From a virus, in IMG/VR virus record IMGVR_UViG_3300049215_000847, positions 1 to 59,011 of that record: DNA of 59,011 nucleotides; one strand, given 5' to 3'. The notes under the pieces are model-generated. The model had not been told where the DNA came from. It saw nothing but the letters and a program-made list of their open reading frames with translations, and searched no databases. Numbering within the stretch: the first letter of the stretch is position 1; each line of letters starts with the position of its first letter. Below, one piece after another: positions 7,295-15,998 of the stretch. Both the position numbers and the translations under genes were made by a program.

Positions 7295-8888
7295 TTTCCC
7301 TCAATCCGCGCCGGTGAAAAAGCTCAACCAGGAGCATCCCGACTACTCCTTTTACAAAGAGACGTACGATCAGATCGACGCGCTCTATGAAGGCGGAGTC
7401 AAGATCCGCGAGGCTGTGGTCCGCGGCGGTCAGTTTTTGGTGAAAAACCCCAAGGAACTGCCGGAGGTCTTCGCGACGCGGCAACTGCGGTTCAGCTACA
7501 CCAACCTGCTCGGCAACATCATCGGCTGGTATATCTCGGCGTTATTCAAGCAGGCACCCCAGATCATCAAAAAGCGGGAAGGGGCGGCCGGTGAGGCGGC
7601 AACCAAGATCCCAGAGGACATTGCCGCATTCTGCGCAGCATTCGAGAAGGATTGCGACCGCGGACAGACGGAACTGAACGGCTTCTGGGGCCAGGTGGCC
7701 GAGACGGCGCTCCTCTACCGCTGCGCCTATGTGCTCAAAGACCTGCCCGCGCCAGGGGCCGGCGATGATATGCCCCTCAGCCTCCAGCAGCAAAAGCAGC
7801 AAGGGCTTCTCGATCCATACCTCGTGCTTTATAGACCGGCCAACGTCATCAACTGGGAAACCGACGCCCACGGCAACCTCGAATGGATCATCATCTACGC
7901 GCGAGTCCAGGAACAAGAATTCCTCGGCGATCCCGCGGTCACCGACTACTGGTATTTCTTCGATCGTCAGCAGGTCGTTCTCTATGAGCGCGAAGTAAAG
8001 ACCGGCAACGTCTCGACCGACACCGGAGGCCAGGAAGAGATGGCTATGCTGGTCGAGGGGTATCCGCGGCGCCATGCCATGACGGACCAGGACCAGGTTC
8101 CGATTTGTAAGATCGAGCTTCCCGAGGGCCTCTGGCTCGCCAACCGCGTCTTTCTTCCTCTCGTGAATCACCTCAACCAGGACAATGCCCTCGACTTCGG
8201 CCTCATGCAGGCGAACCTGCCGCAATTGGTTATCGAGGACGGGGACCAGGGCTCCTATGAGGAGCCGGTCACGATTTCTGCAGTGGGCTACCACCACATT
8301 CCGCACGGCGGCAAGATGTACTACCTGGAGCCCCAGGGTAAGGCGTATGAGGCGTCGCAGAAGCGGATCGATGGTCTCGAGGAGCGGGTCTACAGGGCCT
8401 GCTATTTGATGGACCAGGCGCGGACCAATCGGTCGACGCCGACGGCCCAGTCCGGCGTCTCGAAGCAACAGGACAAGACACCCTCCCGCGACGCGCTGTC
8501 CAAGATCGGCGACGTCCTCCGCCCGGCTATGCAGAATGCCTACCGCGACGTTCTCGCAATCGCGGGTTATGACAATATCGAGCCCGATGTCCGCGGTTTC
8601 GATTTCTCCGATCGCGCCACCGCCGAGGATATGAGTCTCCTCGAGCAGGCGAGCGTAGTCGAGGTCAATTCCCCGACCTATGAACGAGAACTGGGGAAAA
8701 AGGCCGTCCGCCTCACCCTCCCCGACTTGAACCCGGAAACGCTCGAAGAGATCGACGGCGAGATCGAGACGAACCCCACGCCGTCGGCTCAGGCCGCCGA
8801 GGCGAAGGAGCAGCAGCAGGCCATGATGGTCCAGAAGTTCCAGGCTTCCATGAAAGGCGCGGCCGGAGGAGGTCCGGCAACAGAATGA
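7287..8888 (+). CDS. Portal protein
   Basis: 533 residues from the ATG at 7287. Residues 1-90 show the portal-family opening (DYSFYKETYDQIDALYEGGVKI, then a run into NLLGNIIGWYISALFKQAP). The middle has the long mixed region with VFLPLVNHLNQDNALDFGLMQ, and the end is a Gln/Ala-rich basic tail. Position directly after terminase and before scaffold and coat supports the call. It forms the dodecameric DNA channel at one capsid vertex. Confidence 0.85.
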   Translation: MPNFPQSAPVKKLNQEHPDYSFYKETYDQIDALYEGGVKIREAVVRGGQFLVKNPKELPEVFATRQLRFSYTNLLGNIIGWYISALFKQAPQIIKKREGAAGEAATKIPEDIAAFCAAFEKDCDRGQTELNGFWGQVAETALLYRCAYVLKDLPAPGAGDDMPLSLQQQKQQGLLDPYLVLYRPANVINWETDAHGNLEWIIIYARVQEQEFLGDPAVTDYWYFFDRQQVVLYEREVKTGNVSTDTGGQEEMAMLVEGYPRRHAMTDQDQVPICKIELPEGLWLANRVFLPLVNHLNQDNALDFGLMQANLPQLVIEDGDQGSYEEPVTISAVGYHHIPHGGKMYYLEPQGKAYEASQKRIDGLEERVYRACYLMDQARTNRSTPTAQSGVSKQQDKTPSRDALSKIGDVLRPAMQNAYRDVLAIAGYDNIEPDVRGFDFSDRATAEDMSLLEQASVVEVNSPTYERELGKKAVRLTLPDLNPETLEEIDGEIETNPTPSAQAAEAKEQQQAMMVQKFQASMKGAAGGGPATE

Positions 8889-11101
8889 CGTCACTCGCCC
8901 GTTCCGTCGCTTCGTCTGAGCTGCTCGACCTTGCCCTGATGGTCTCCGGCAGCTGCTGGGGCGCCAAGGAATATCTGCCGGCGAAGCGAGCCGCCCAGCT
9001 CGCCCTTCAGATCGAACCCGCATGCGTGGAGGCCCTCACCCGGTTGGGGCGCGTGGCACTCGTCGAGCGGGACTTCGTGCGCGCGGAAGAGTACTTCGAG
9101 CGCGCAGCCACAGCGCAGGGCGGTTTCGACGCAACTACGGCCGTCAATCTCGCGATCGCCCAGGGGAGCCGACACCGATTCGGCGCAGCGTTGCAGATGT
9201 GCGACCTCGCGCTCTCGCTTGGCCCCGAGTTCCTCCCGGCCCACATTCACCGCGCGGCGCTCAACGAGGAGATCGGCCAGATCGAGGAGGCCGAGCGCCT
9301 CGTCGTGGATTCACTGCGCAGATTTCCCGGCCATCCGGAGTTGTTGTATGCTCTCGCGCTTTATCAGTTGAAGCGCGGCGACTTTGCAAACGGGTGGCTC
9401 AATTATGAGAACCGGCCGCCGCGGCTTCACCTGGCGTCCAAGCTCGAAGAATATCCCGAATGGGCCGGCGAGCCCCTCGACGGAAAGACGGTCCTGGTTT
9501 GCGGCGAGCAGGGGATGGGCGACCAGATCATGTTCGCGCGGTACATCCCGCTTCTCGAGGCGATCGGCGCCAAGGTGGTCTTCTTCACCCTTCCCGAGCT
9601 CGCGCGATTGTTCGCCGGAGCGCTCCTGAACTGCCGGGTCATCACTGGCGACGCCGAGCTGGCCGGCATCGAGCCCGATTACTGGGTGGCGGCCGGTAGT
9701 CTTCCGCTGAAATGGCGGACCATTGAGAACATCGATGTTGTCCGGTCTCCCGCGCAGGACCCGGCGCTGTTTCCATACCTGTGGGCCCCGCGCGCCGAGA
9801 TCGATCGCTTCGGCGCGCTGATCTCCGGTACCGGTAACCTGCGCGTGGGCCTCTGCTGGAAGGGGAATCCGAAGCATCGCCGCGATGAATATCGCTCCAT
9901 GCCGTTCGCCGAGTTGAAGCCGCTGCTTGAAATTCCCGGGATCGATTTTTATTCGCTGCAGCGAGGCGATACCGAGTCCGGGCTGATCGATCTGACGGCC
10001 TACTGCCATGACATGGCGGACACTGCCGCGGCGATCGCGAATCTCGACCTTGTGATCACGGTCGACACCGCGGTCTTGCATCTTGCAGGCGCGATGGGCA
10101 AGCCGGTTTGGGGCCTGATCTATACGCCGGGCGATTGGCGGTGGGGTTCGGCGGAGGCCCGCGCGACACCCTGGTATTCGAGCGCGCGCCTGATACGGCA
10201 GCGGAAGCAACTCGTCTGGGGGCCTGAGATTGGGCAGCTCGCATGCGACCTTTGGCTGAGAAGGTGCAGTATCGCCGGCAAGGAGAACAAGGTCCGGCGT
10301 GCTTACACGGATGGCAAGTTCACCGGTTTTGGCAACTGCAAGTATGGCGCCATGAGCTGGCCCGGGAACGATCACTACATCGGCCGCGCCCTCGATCTCT
10401 ACGGCGAGTATTCCGAGTCGGAAATGGCGATGCTGCGAAGGGTGCTGGCGCCCGGCGACACCGTCGTCGAAGCGGGAGCCAATGTCGGCGGCCTCACGGT
10501 GCCGATTGCCCAGCACGTCGGGATTGAGGGAAAGGTACATGCGTTCGAGCCACAGCCGGCCTATTTCCGATGCCTCACGGACAATCTCTTGCGAAACACT
10601 GTTGCGGTGCGCGCGCCGATGGCGCTCGGCTGCGCCGCCGGCAGGATGACGCTTCGACGGGTTGAGGAAGCGAAAGTCCATGCGCCCGGCTGGGCATCGA
10701 CAGGGCCGGAATTCACGGTGGGCGTCACGACGGTGGACGCGCTTGGGCTGGAGACCTGCCATCTCATCAAAATCGACGTCGACGGCGCCGAGCACGAAAT
10801 CCTGAGAGGCGCTGAAGCGACGATCGGCCGATGCCGGCCGTTTATCTACGTCGAGTACGATAAGCCGACGGAATATCCCGAGATGCTCGCCTGGCTTGCG
10901 ACGAAGGGCTATCGGCTGGGCTATCGGCTTTATCGTCACGCAGCGCCGTTGTTCAATCCGCACAATTGGTGGGGCAACCAGGTCAATGTGTTCGGCTCGC
11001 TGGTGAGCCTGATGGTGTTAGCCGTTCCCGCCGAGCGTAAGGGGATCCACCCGACCGAGTGGGGCATCGAGCGGATCCAGATCGATCACGAAGTTTTGTA
11101 A
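8885..11101 (+). CDS. TPR - glycosyltransferase - FkbM methyltransferase fusion
   Basis: 738 residues in three parts. About 15-175 are tetratricopeptide repeats (A...LALQIEPACVEAL-type helices). About 190-460 resemble the GT-B glycosyltransferases of the heptosyltransferase/TPR-OGT-like group: GEQGMGDQIMFARYIPLL (207-224), RVGLCWKGNPKHRRDEYRS, and the nucleotide-sugar site with ITVDTAVLHLAGAMGKPVWGL (391-411). About 475-725 are an FkbM-type methyltransferase: SAM loop VEAGANVGGLT (528-538), FEPQP (554-558), LIKIDVDGAEHEIL. The protein likely adds and then O-methylates a sugar. It overlaps the portal by four bases, so it is expressed with the head genes; capsid glycosylation is an inference. 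Confidence 0.88.
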   Translation: MTSLARSVASSELLDLALMVSGSCWGAKEYLPAKRAAQLALQIEPACVEALTRLGRVALVERDFVRAEEYFERAATAQGGFDATTAVNLAIAQGSRHRFGAALQMCDLALSLGPEFLPAHIHRAALNEEIGQIEEAERLVVDSLRRFPGHPELLYALALYQLKRGDFANGWLNYENRPPRLHLASKLEEYPEWAGEPLDGKTVLVCGEQGMGDQIMFARYIPLLEAIGAKVVFFTLPELARLFAGALLNCRVITGDAELAGIEPDYWVAAGSLPLKWRTIENIDVVRSPAQDPALFPYLWAPRAEIDRFGALISGTGNLRVGLCWKGNPKHRRDEYRSMPFAELKPLLEIPGIDFYSLQRGDTESGLIDLTAYCHDMADTAAAIANLDLVITVDTAVLHLAGAMGKPVWGLIYTPGDWRWGSAEARATPWYSSARLIRQRKQLVWGPEIGQLACDLWLRRCSIAGKENKVRRAYTDGKFTGFGNCKYGAMSWPGNDHYIGRALDLYGEYSESEMAMLRRVLAPGDTVVEAGANVGGLTVPIAQHVGIEGKVHAFEPQPAYFRCLTDNLLRNTVAVRAPMALGCAAGRMTLRRVEEAKVHAPGWASTGPEFTVGVTTVDALGLETCHLIKIDVDGAEHEILRGAEATIGRCRPFIYVEYDKPTEYPEMLAWLATKGYRLGYRLYRHAAPLFNPHNWWGNQVNVFGSLVSLMVLAVPAERKGIHPTEWGIERIQIDHEVL

Positions 11102-11180
11102 TAAGTCCAACCCCGCCGTGGGGGCGTAATCACGGGTCAGTTAGCAAACCGGCCGGGCGGTCACCCGGGGAGAACCACAG

Positions 11181-11951
11181 ATGATTAAGTTTTGGCTGAA
11201 CAGTCCTCTGCGCGAGCAAGCCGGTGAAGGCGCCGGCGGGTCGGGCGGGGGCAGCGGCGCCGGAGCCGGCAATTCCGGGGCAGTAACCTTCGATCCCGGG
11301 GCTTTCAAGACCGAGATCCTGGGTGAGTTTAACAAGACCATCAACGGCGCTCTGAAGTCACTCAAAACCGACTTCACGAAGGCGCTCGAAGGGTTGAAGC
11401 CCGCGGCTGGCGGCACTGGGGGCGGCGCTGGCGAAGGCGCGGGCGGATCCGGTTCCGGCACGGGAGAAGGCGCCGGAACCAAGGGCGCCGATCCCCAGGT
11501 GAATGCGCTCCAGTTGGAGTTGAAGAAAGAGCGCGAGCAGAATGCCGCACGGATCAAAGCTCTCGAGGATCAGAGCAAGGCCGACAGGGATCGGGCCGAG
11601 CAGATGGCCCTCGGAGGTGCTCTGCGCGATGCTCTATCGAAATACGATTTCGTCGGCGCCGATGCCCAGGCGGACGCGGTCGCGCTGTTCACACCCCAAG
11701 TCCAGAAAGCTGAGGACGGCTCGTACGTCGCCGGCGATCTTCCCCTCGATAAATTCATCGAGCAGCAGCTCAACGGCAAAAAGGGATACCTCCTCAAGCC
11801 GAAAGACGTGAGCGGCGCCGGCGCACGCACCGGCAAAGCCGCGGGCTCGAAGAAGTGGGACCTCGATACGGTCCTGAAGCCCGAGAACTTCTCGAAGCTC
11901 ACTTCCGCAGAACAAGCCGAGGTTCGGCAGCAAATCGCCTCCAGCCTGTAA
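11181..11951 (+). CDS. Capsid scaffolding protein
   Basis: 256 residues directly before the coat gene. Two Gly/Ser/Ala-rich linkers (about 14-36 and 77-100) flank a helical stretch, followed by a charged coiled coil (about 112-150) and a C-terminal basic/helical part ending LTSAEQAEVRQQI. Low-complexity linkers plus coiled coil plus a short basic C-terminus that would contact coat are typical of scaffold proteins, which shape the prohead and then leave. Confidence 0.75.
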   Translation: MIKFWLNSPLREQAGEGAGGSGGGSGAGAGNSGAVTFDPGAFKTEILGEFNKTINGALKSLKTDFTKALEGLKPAAGGTGGGAGEGAGGSGSGTGEGAGTKGADPQVNALQLELKKEREQNAARIKALEDQSKADRDRAEQMALGGALRDALSKYDFVGADAQADAVALFTPQVQKAEDGSYVAGDLPLDKFIEQQLNGKKGYLLKPKDVSGAGARTGKAAGSKKWDLDTVLKPENFSKLTSAEQAEVRQQIASSL

Positions 11952-12005
11952 GACGGCCTCCGCGATTGAAGCCGAGTTGCCCGGCAGAAGGAAACGAAAC
12001 GCAAA

Positions 12006-12917
12006 ATGGCAAATGAAATCCTTTCTCAAAACGCCCTGATGGCGATTCCGAAGCTGGTGGCGGCCGATGTGCTGCCGGCGGTGGTTGGAAACCTCGTCAT
12101 GGGCAACCTGGTCAATCGCGACTATGAGGCGACCCTGGCGCAGGCCGGCGACGTCGTAAACGTGCCGATCGCGCCCAACCTGACCGCCAACAACATCGCC
12201 GAGTCCGGCACCGTCACCAACCAAAACAAGTCGCTGGGCAACGGGCAGATCACTCTTTCCCGGCACTTCGAGTCCAGCTTCTCGATTCCGGACGTCACCC
12301 AGGTGTTCACCCGTCCGGACCTGGTCCGGACCTTCATGCAGTCCGCTGTCATCGCCGTGGCCGAGCAGATCGAGACCGATCTGCTGAGCGTTTACGGCCA
12401 GCTCAACTACAACACCGCGGCCGGTTCGTCCAACACTGCGTTGACCGAAGCGACCGTCGACACCGCCGAGACCAACCTGTTCAACGCCAAAGTGCCGGGC
12501 GGCCTGCCGAAGTTCCTGGTCGTGAGCGGGACCGCCTACGGGCAGCTCCGTCAGATCGGCCGGTTCACTGAACTGCAGACCGCGGCGCTCGGCCTCACCG
12601 GGCCCAACCCGATCCTGACTGGCCAGATCCTGCAGGTGAAGGGTTTCAACGTGCTCCGTAGCCAGTATGTCCAGAAGGTGGGTTCGACCACCTACAATCT
12701 GGCGTTCGTGCGCGACGCGATCGCGCTCGCCGTCCGTCGGCTGCCGGTCGTGCCGCCGGGCATGGGTGCCATCCAGACGTATGCCGAATATGGCAACTTC
12801 GGGATGCGCATCACCATGTCCTACGTGCCCGGCCAGCTCGAGCAGCAGTTCACGGTCGACGCTCTGTGGGGCGCCGGCGTCCTGCGCAACAACTTCGGCG
12901 AACAGGTTCTCAGCTAG
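12006..12917 (+). CDS. Major capsid protein, P22 coat-like (HK97 fold)
   Basis: 303 residues. The N-terminus (ILSQNALMAIPKLVAADVLPAVVGNLVMGNLVNRDY) and DVVNVPIAP block match the P22 gp5-like coat family, with the typical FSIPDVTQVFTRPDLVRTFMQSAVIAVAEQIETDL spine-helix region and a C-terminal P-loop region. It is shorter than P22 coat (about 430), lacking most of the insertion domain. It follows scaffold as expected and should form the icosahedral shell. Confidence 0.92.
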   Translation: MANEILSQNALMAIPKLVAADVLPAVVGNLVMGNLVNRDYEATLAQAGDVVNVPIAPNLTANNIAESGTVTNQNKSLGNGQITLSRHFESSFSIPDVTQVFTRPDLVRTFMQSAVIAVAEQIETDLLSVYGQLNYNTAAGSSNTALTEATVDTAETNLFNAKVPGGLPKFLVVSGTAYGQLRQIGRFTELQTAALGLTGPNPILTGQILQVKGFNVLRSQYVQKVGSTTYNLAFVRDAIALAVRRLPVVPPGMGAIQTYAEYGNFGMRITMSYVPGQLEQQFTVDALWGAGVLRNNFGEQVLS

Positions 12918-12976
12918 TCCAAACCCGAGCCGGGGCGGCCTTTGCGGTCGCCTCGCGCCCACCCAAAAAAGGAACT

Positions 12977-13393
12977 ATGGCAATCAGCATCAAAGAGTAC
13001 TGGAGATCCGTGCGTGCCCTGGCGGCCAAGCTCGACCCCGAGGCCGCCAAGCTCGATCAGGAAGAAGTCGAGCGCGACCAGCGCGTGCATCTCGAGCGCT
13101 CCCAGAAAGAGATCTGGCTCGTCTCAGTCGATAGCGAGAATACGGGAGGCGTCACCGGCCAGGTGGTCAGCGCCAGACCGTTCGTCGCGGCGCGCTGGAT
13201 CAAGGACGGAACCCATGTGCTGGCGACCCCCGAGCAGGTCGCGGTACATAAAGCGGAGCTCGGCAAGCGCAAAGAGGGAATCGAAAAGGAAGAGGCCGAC
13301 CGGAAGGGAGTGCCTACCTCGAAGCTTCTCGAGAAGCTTACCGATGCCGTTTCCGCTCAGACCGGCGGGCGCAAGGGCGCGCGCGGGGAGTAG
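12977..13393 (+). CDS. Hypothetical head-region protein
   Basis: 138 residues from the ATG at 12977, chosen because GGAAC precedes it and the earlier frame overlaps coat. It starts with a helical EYWRSVRALAAKLDPEAAKLD segment, has a strand-rich centre (EIWLVSVDSENTG) and ends in a Lys/Glu-rich helix with a basic tail. Function unknown; position suggests a head accessory protein. Confidence 0.6.
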   Translation: MAISIKEYWRSVRALAAKLDPEAAKLDQEEVERDQRVHLERSQKEIWLVSVDSENTGGVTGQVVSARPFVAARWIKDGTHVLATPEQVAVHKAELGKRKEGIEKEEADRKGVPTSKLLEKLTDAVSAQTGGRKGARGE

Positions 13394-13415
13394 TAGCTAA
13401 GGAGCAATTTCCACC

Positions 13416-13799
13416 ATGTCCATCTCGAACATCACCACCGGCGCCCAGACCGTCACCGCGACGGGCGCCGTAACCGCCACGACCGGCCTCGATATCTCCG
13501 GCATCACCGGCGATTGCACGGTCCACCTGCGCGTCCAGGGCCTGTCGGCCGCATCCGGGACTCCCAAGGCCACGATCCAGATCGAGGACTCGGTCAACGG
13601 CTTTACGGCCGTCCAGCCGGTCTGCATGAAGGAAGTCCAGGGCCCCATCGACAGTAAGACGGAGATCCACTTCTCCTGGCGCAAGTACGAGCTGCCCAAT
13701 GCCCGCTTCGGCACCGCGAGTGCCGTGCTGCGCGCCAACGTCATGGTCCTCGGCGGGACCACCCCGAGCCTGACGCTGGACTCCTGGCTCGAAAACTAG
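13416..13799 (+). CDS. Putative capsid decoration/structural beta protein
   Basis: 127 residues, strongly beta-rich and Thr/Gly-rich, with a single domain that fits head-decoration or head-fibre proteins. It lies between coat and connector genes, and a strong terminator hairpin follows, implying that coat and this protein are made in excess over downstream genes. Family not recognised with certainty. Confidence 0.6.
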   Translation: MSISNITTGAQTVTATGAVTATTGLDISGITGDCTVHLRVQGLSAASGTPKATIQIEDSVNGFTAVQPVCMKEVQGPIDSKTEIHFSWRKYELPNARFGTASAVLRANVMVLGGTTPSLTLDSWLEN

Positions 13800-13811
13800 C
13801 CCGGAGCTCCT

Positions 13812-13856
13812 GCCGCCGGCGGCCAGCCTGTGTGGGCCGCCGGCGGCTCTTTATTT
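13812..13856 (+). terminator. Rho-independent terminator after coat/decoration genes
   Basis: A perfect 13-bp stem (GCCGCCGGCGGCC at 13812-13824 and its complement at 13835-13847) with a 10-base loop is followed by TCTTTATTT. It probably terminates part of the head transcripts, raising coat levels relative to tail genes. Confidence 0.85.
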
Positions 13857-13869
13857 CCTCCTCCGCGCC

Positions 13870-14847
13870 ATGTCCCTCTTCACCGATAACGACATTATCG
13901 ATTCGGCATCGCTTGCCGCGATGGATTCCGAAGTGTCTGCGGCCGCGGCGGCCACGAAGCCCGCGATCGTACTCGACGGCACCGGCTCGATCTGCGAGCT
14001 GGCCTGGCAGGAGTGCGGCCGGAAGATGCTGCAGGCGATGCAGTCGTACGTCAGCTATCCGGCGCAGACCGGCATGCCGGCAACGCACATTGCGGCGGTC
14101 ACAAATGTCGGCGTGCCGTCCCGGACGCAGCCCCGCGTGCGCCTCAATCAGATCGTGGCAACCGAGATCAATTACGCTGGCATGCCCTCCGCGATTGAAC
14201 TTTGGGTCTCTTATCACGCTCTGCTTCTGCTCTTCCGGGATGCCTCGGCCCGCCTGGGCAAAGACCGGTACGAAGAGAAAATGCAGCGCTATCAGGATGC
14301 CGCCCAGCGCGCGTGGCGCGGGCTGAAATCCGAAGGGTTGCCGATGCTTTACCAGCCGCTCGAGGCCCCGGGCGCCAAGCACGGGTTCGCGGCAGGTACT
14401 TGGGGAACGGCCAGCCTGACGGCGGCAGGGGGCGGGACGAATCCGAACCCGCAGAACGTTTTTGTCGCGATCACTTGGTACGACGCCTCGAAGTACGTGT
14501 CTCAGGCCGACAAGCACAATGCCGAATCCGCACCGTCAGAAGCCGTGCCGTTCGTGATTCCCGCCGACGGGCTGCTGCGAGCTGATATCTCCACGCTCAA
14601 TCCGCCGAACGGGAATGCCGACCCGGTCGGTCTCTCCCAGGGCACCTGGACACCGCTGAACGCGACCCATTGGAATCTCTGGGTCGGTCCGACCGAAAGC
14701 GCCCTCTACCTGCAACAGGAAGGCATTCCGATCGGAACCAAGACCTGGACGCTCGCCGGAGATCCGATTTCCTCTGGAACCGTGCTCGGCCGCGGACAGT
14801 ATCCTGACCTGAACCTGGTCTTCATGAACCTGGCGATGCGCGGATGA
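13870..14847 (+). CDS. Putative head-tail connector or neck protein
   Basis: 325 residues starting MSLFTDNDIIDSASLAAM, a typical opening of head-tail adaptor proteins, with a helical first half (SICELAWQECGRKMLQAMQSY ... DRYEEKMQRYQDAAQRAWRGLK) and a beta-rich second half containing a Trp/Gly-rich segment. The position immediately after the head genes fits an adaptor or neck component. Unusually long for a simple adaptor, so it may combine adaptor and collar functions. Confidence 0.55.
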   Translation: MSLFTDNDIIDSASLAAMDSEVSAAAAATKPAIVLDGTGSICELAWQECGRKMLQAMQSYVSYPAQTGMPATHIAAVTNVGVPSRTQPRVRLNQIVATEINYAGMPSAIELWVSYHALLLLFRDASARLGKDRYEEKMQRYQDAAQRAWRGLKSEGLPMLYQPLEAPGAKHGFAAGTWGTASLTAAGGGTNPNPQNVFVAITWYDASKYVSQADKHNAESAPSEAVPFVIPADGLLRADISTLNPPNGNADPVGLSQGTWTPLNATHWNLWVGPTESALYLQQEGIPIGTKTWTLAGDPISSGTVLGRGQYPDLNLVFMNLAMRG

Positions 14848-14993
14848 CCACCTGGGATGACATGCGCCTCATGGGCTGGATGGGGGCAGCATTCTCCGCT
14901 CTCCAGTGCCAATGGGCGTCCCTCGCCCTGTCCGCCGGCGTGATCCTCATAGCCGAGTGGAAATTGCGGAATCAGCCGCCAGCGGCTTCCTAG
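14844..14993 (+). CDS. Tiny membrane protein
   Basis: 49 residues from an ATG overlapping the previous stop (ATGA). The middle (about 12-38) is hydrophobic enough for one membrane helix: WMGAAFSALQCQWASLALSAG and beyond. Family not recognised; it might be an accessory lysis or superinfection protein. Confidence 0.5.
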   Translation: MTTWDDMRLMGWMGAAFSALQCQWASLALSAGVILIAEWKLRNQPPAAS

Positions 14994-14994
14994 A

Positions 14995-15846
14995 ATGCCC
15001 TCCATATCCGACATCCAAACCCTGCATAATCGCTACCAGGACTCGATGGTCCAGGCATTCGAGCTTCATCTGCGCGAAATCGTGATGCGGGTTCAGGCGC
15101 GGGTCATAGCAAAGCTGCAGGGCGAACTCACGACGGTTGGCGGCGTCATCGAGGCGACGCCGGCGAACCTTCTGAAGCTCCGCCGGGCCCAGCAGCTGTT
15201 CATGAAGGAACTCGACGATGCGGGATATCCGCGGCTGGTCAATGCCTTTGTCGGTGAATTCAAGGGCACGCTCCAGTTCCTGGACCAGACGATCGAGCAA
15301 CTCGGGGGCCAGGCCGGGCAGGAATGGAAGGCGCAACTGACGAGGCGCGACCAGAACCTCCTGGCTACCGTGCAGGCGAATGCCGCCTGGACGATTGAGG
15401 ACGCCATGCGCGCAGTCGCCGGCAACGCCATCACACGGGGGCTGTTCAGCGTCGCGGGGCTGCGATTCGGCTCCCTGGTGGAGATGCTGACCGACCGGCT
15501 CGATGTGAGCATTGCCCGGGCCCGCACGATCGCCGACACCGCGATGTCCCATTTCTACGCCACCGCGGCCGCGCGCGCGTATGACAAAATCGCCGCGGAC
15601 CTGCCGGAGCACGTACTGCTCTACAGGTACAGCGGGCCCGTGGACACGCTCGAGCGGCCATTCTGCCGGCATCTGACGGATCTCGATCAGGGCTATACGC
15701 GCGATCGAATCGACCGCATGGACAACGGCCAGATCCCGAACGTGTTCATCAGCCGTGGCGGCTGGAATTGCCGGCACCAATGGATCATCGATACGAGACC
15801 GCTCGAGGAAAAGCGGCCGGCCGTGGCGCAAAGGAAGGCCGCATGA
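14995..15846 (+). CDS. Minor head protein (head morphogenesis, Mu F/SPP1 gp7-like)
   Basis: 283 residues. The first two-thirds are helical. The last 60 residues carry the signature of phage head-morphogenesis proteins: RPFCRHLTDLDQGYTRDRIDRM, then GGWNCRHQWI, with paired Cys and His. These proteins bind the portal or head interior and may be ejected with DNA. The start ATG is one base after the previous stop. Confidence 0.8.
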   Translation: MPSISDIQTLHNRYQDSMVQAFELHLREIVMRVQARVIAKLQGELTTVGGVIEATPANLLKLRRAQQLFMKELDDAGYPRLVNAFVGEFKGTLQFLDQTIEQLGGQAGQEWKAQLTRRDQNLLATVQANAAWTIEDAMRAVAGNAITRGLFSVAGLRFGSLVEMLTDRLDVSIARARTIADTAMSHFYATAAARAYDKIAADLPEHVLLYRYSGPVDTLERPFCRHLTDLDQGYTRDRIDRMDNGQIPNVFISRGGWNCRHQWIIDTRPLEEKRPAVAQRKAA

Positions 15847-15998
15847 TCGTCGACTCCAAAGGCAATCCGGTCCGGCGACGGCCGGGGTTCCTCGGCGGCC
15901 TGATCGTCGAACAGCCGGAACGGAAGCCAGGGGAGGTTCTCCCACCCGCGGTCGGCTTTGAAGCGCCCGCAGACGAAGAGGAGCGGTCGGACCAATGA
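15843..15998 (+). CDS. Small hypothetical protein
   Basis: 51 residues, with ATG overlapping the preceding stop and its own stop overlapping the next start. It is Pro/Glu-rich with an RRRPGFLGGLIVEQPER segment. Coupling on both sides supports it being translated; function unknown. Confidence 0.5.
   Translation: MIVDSKGNPVRRRPGFLGGLIVEQPERKPGEVLPPAVGFEAPADEEERSDQ

Noticed and set aside
7542-9023. 493-codon - strand frame
   Set aside because: Mirror frame of the portal gene; high GC at third positions produces long antisense frames.
9311-10963. 550-codon - strand frame
   Set aside because: Antisense to the glycosyltransferase-methyltransferase fusion, whose domains are clear.
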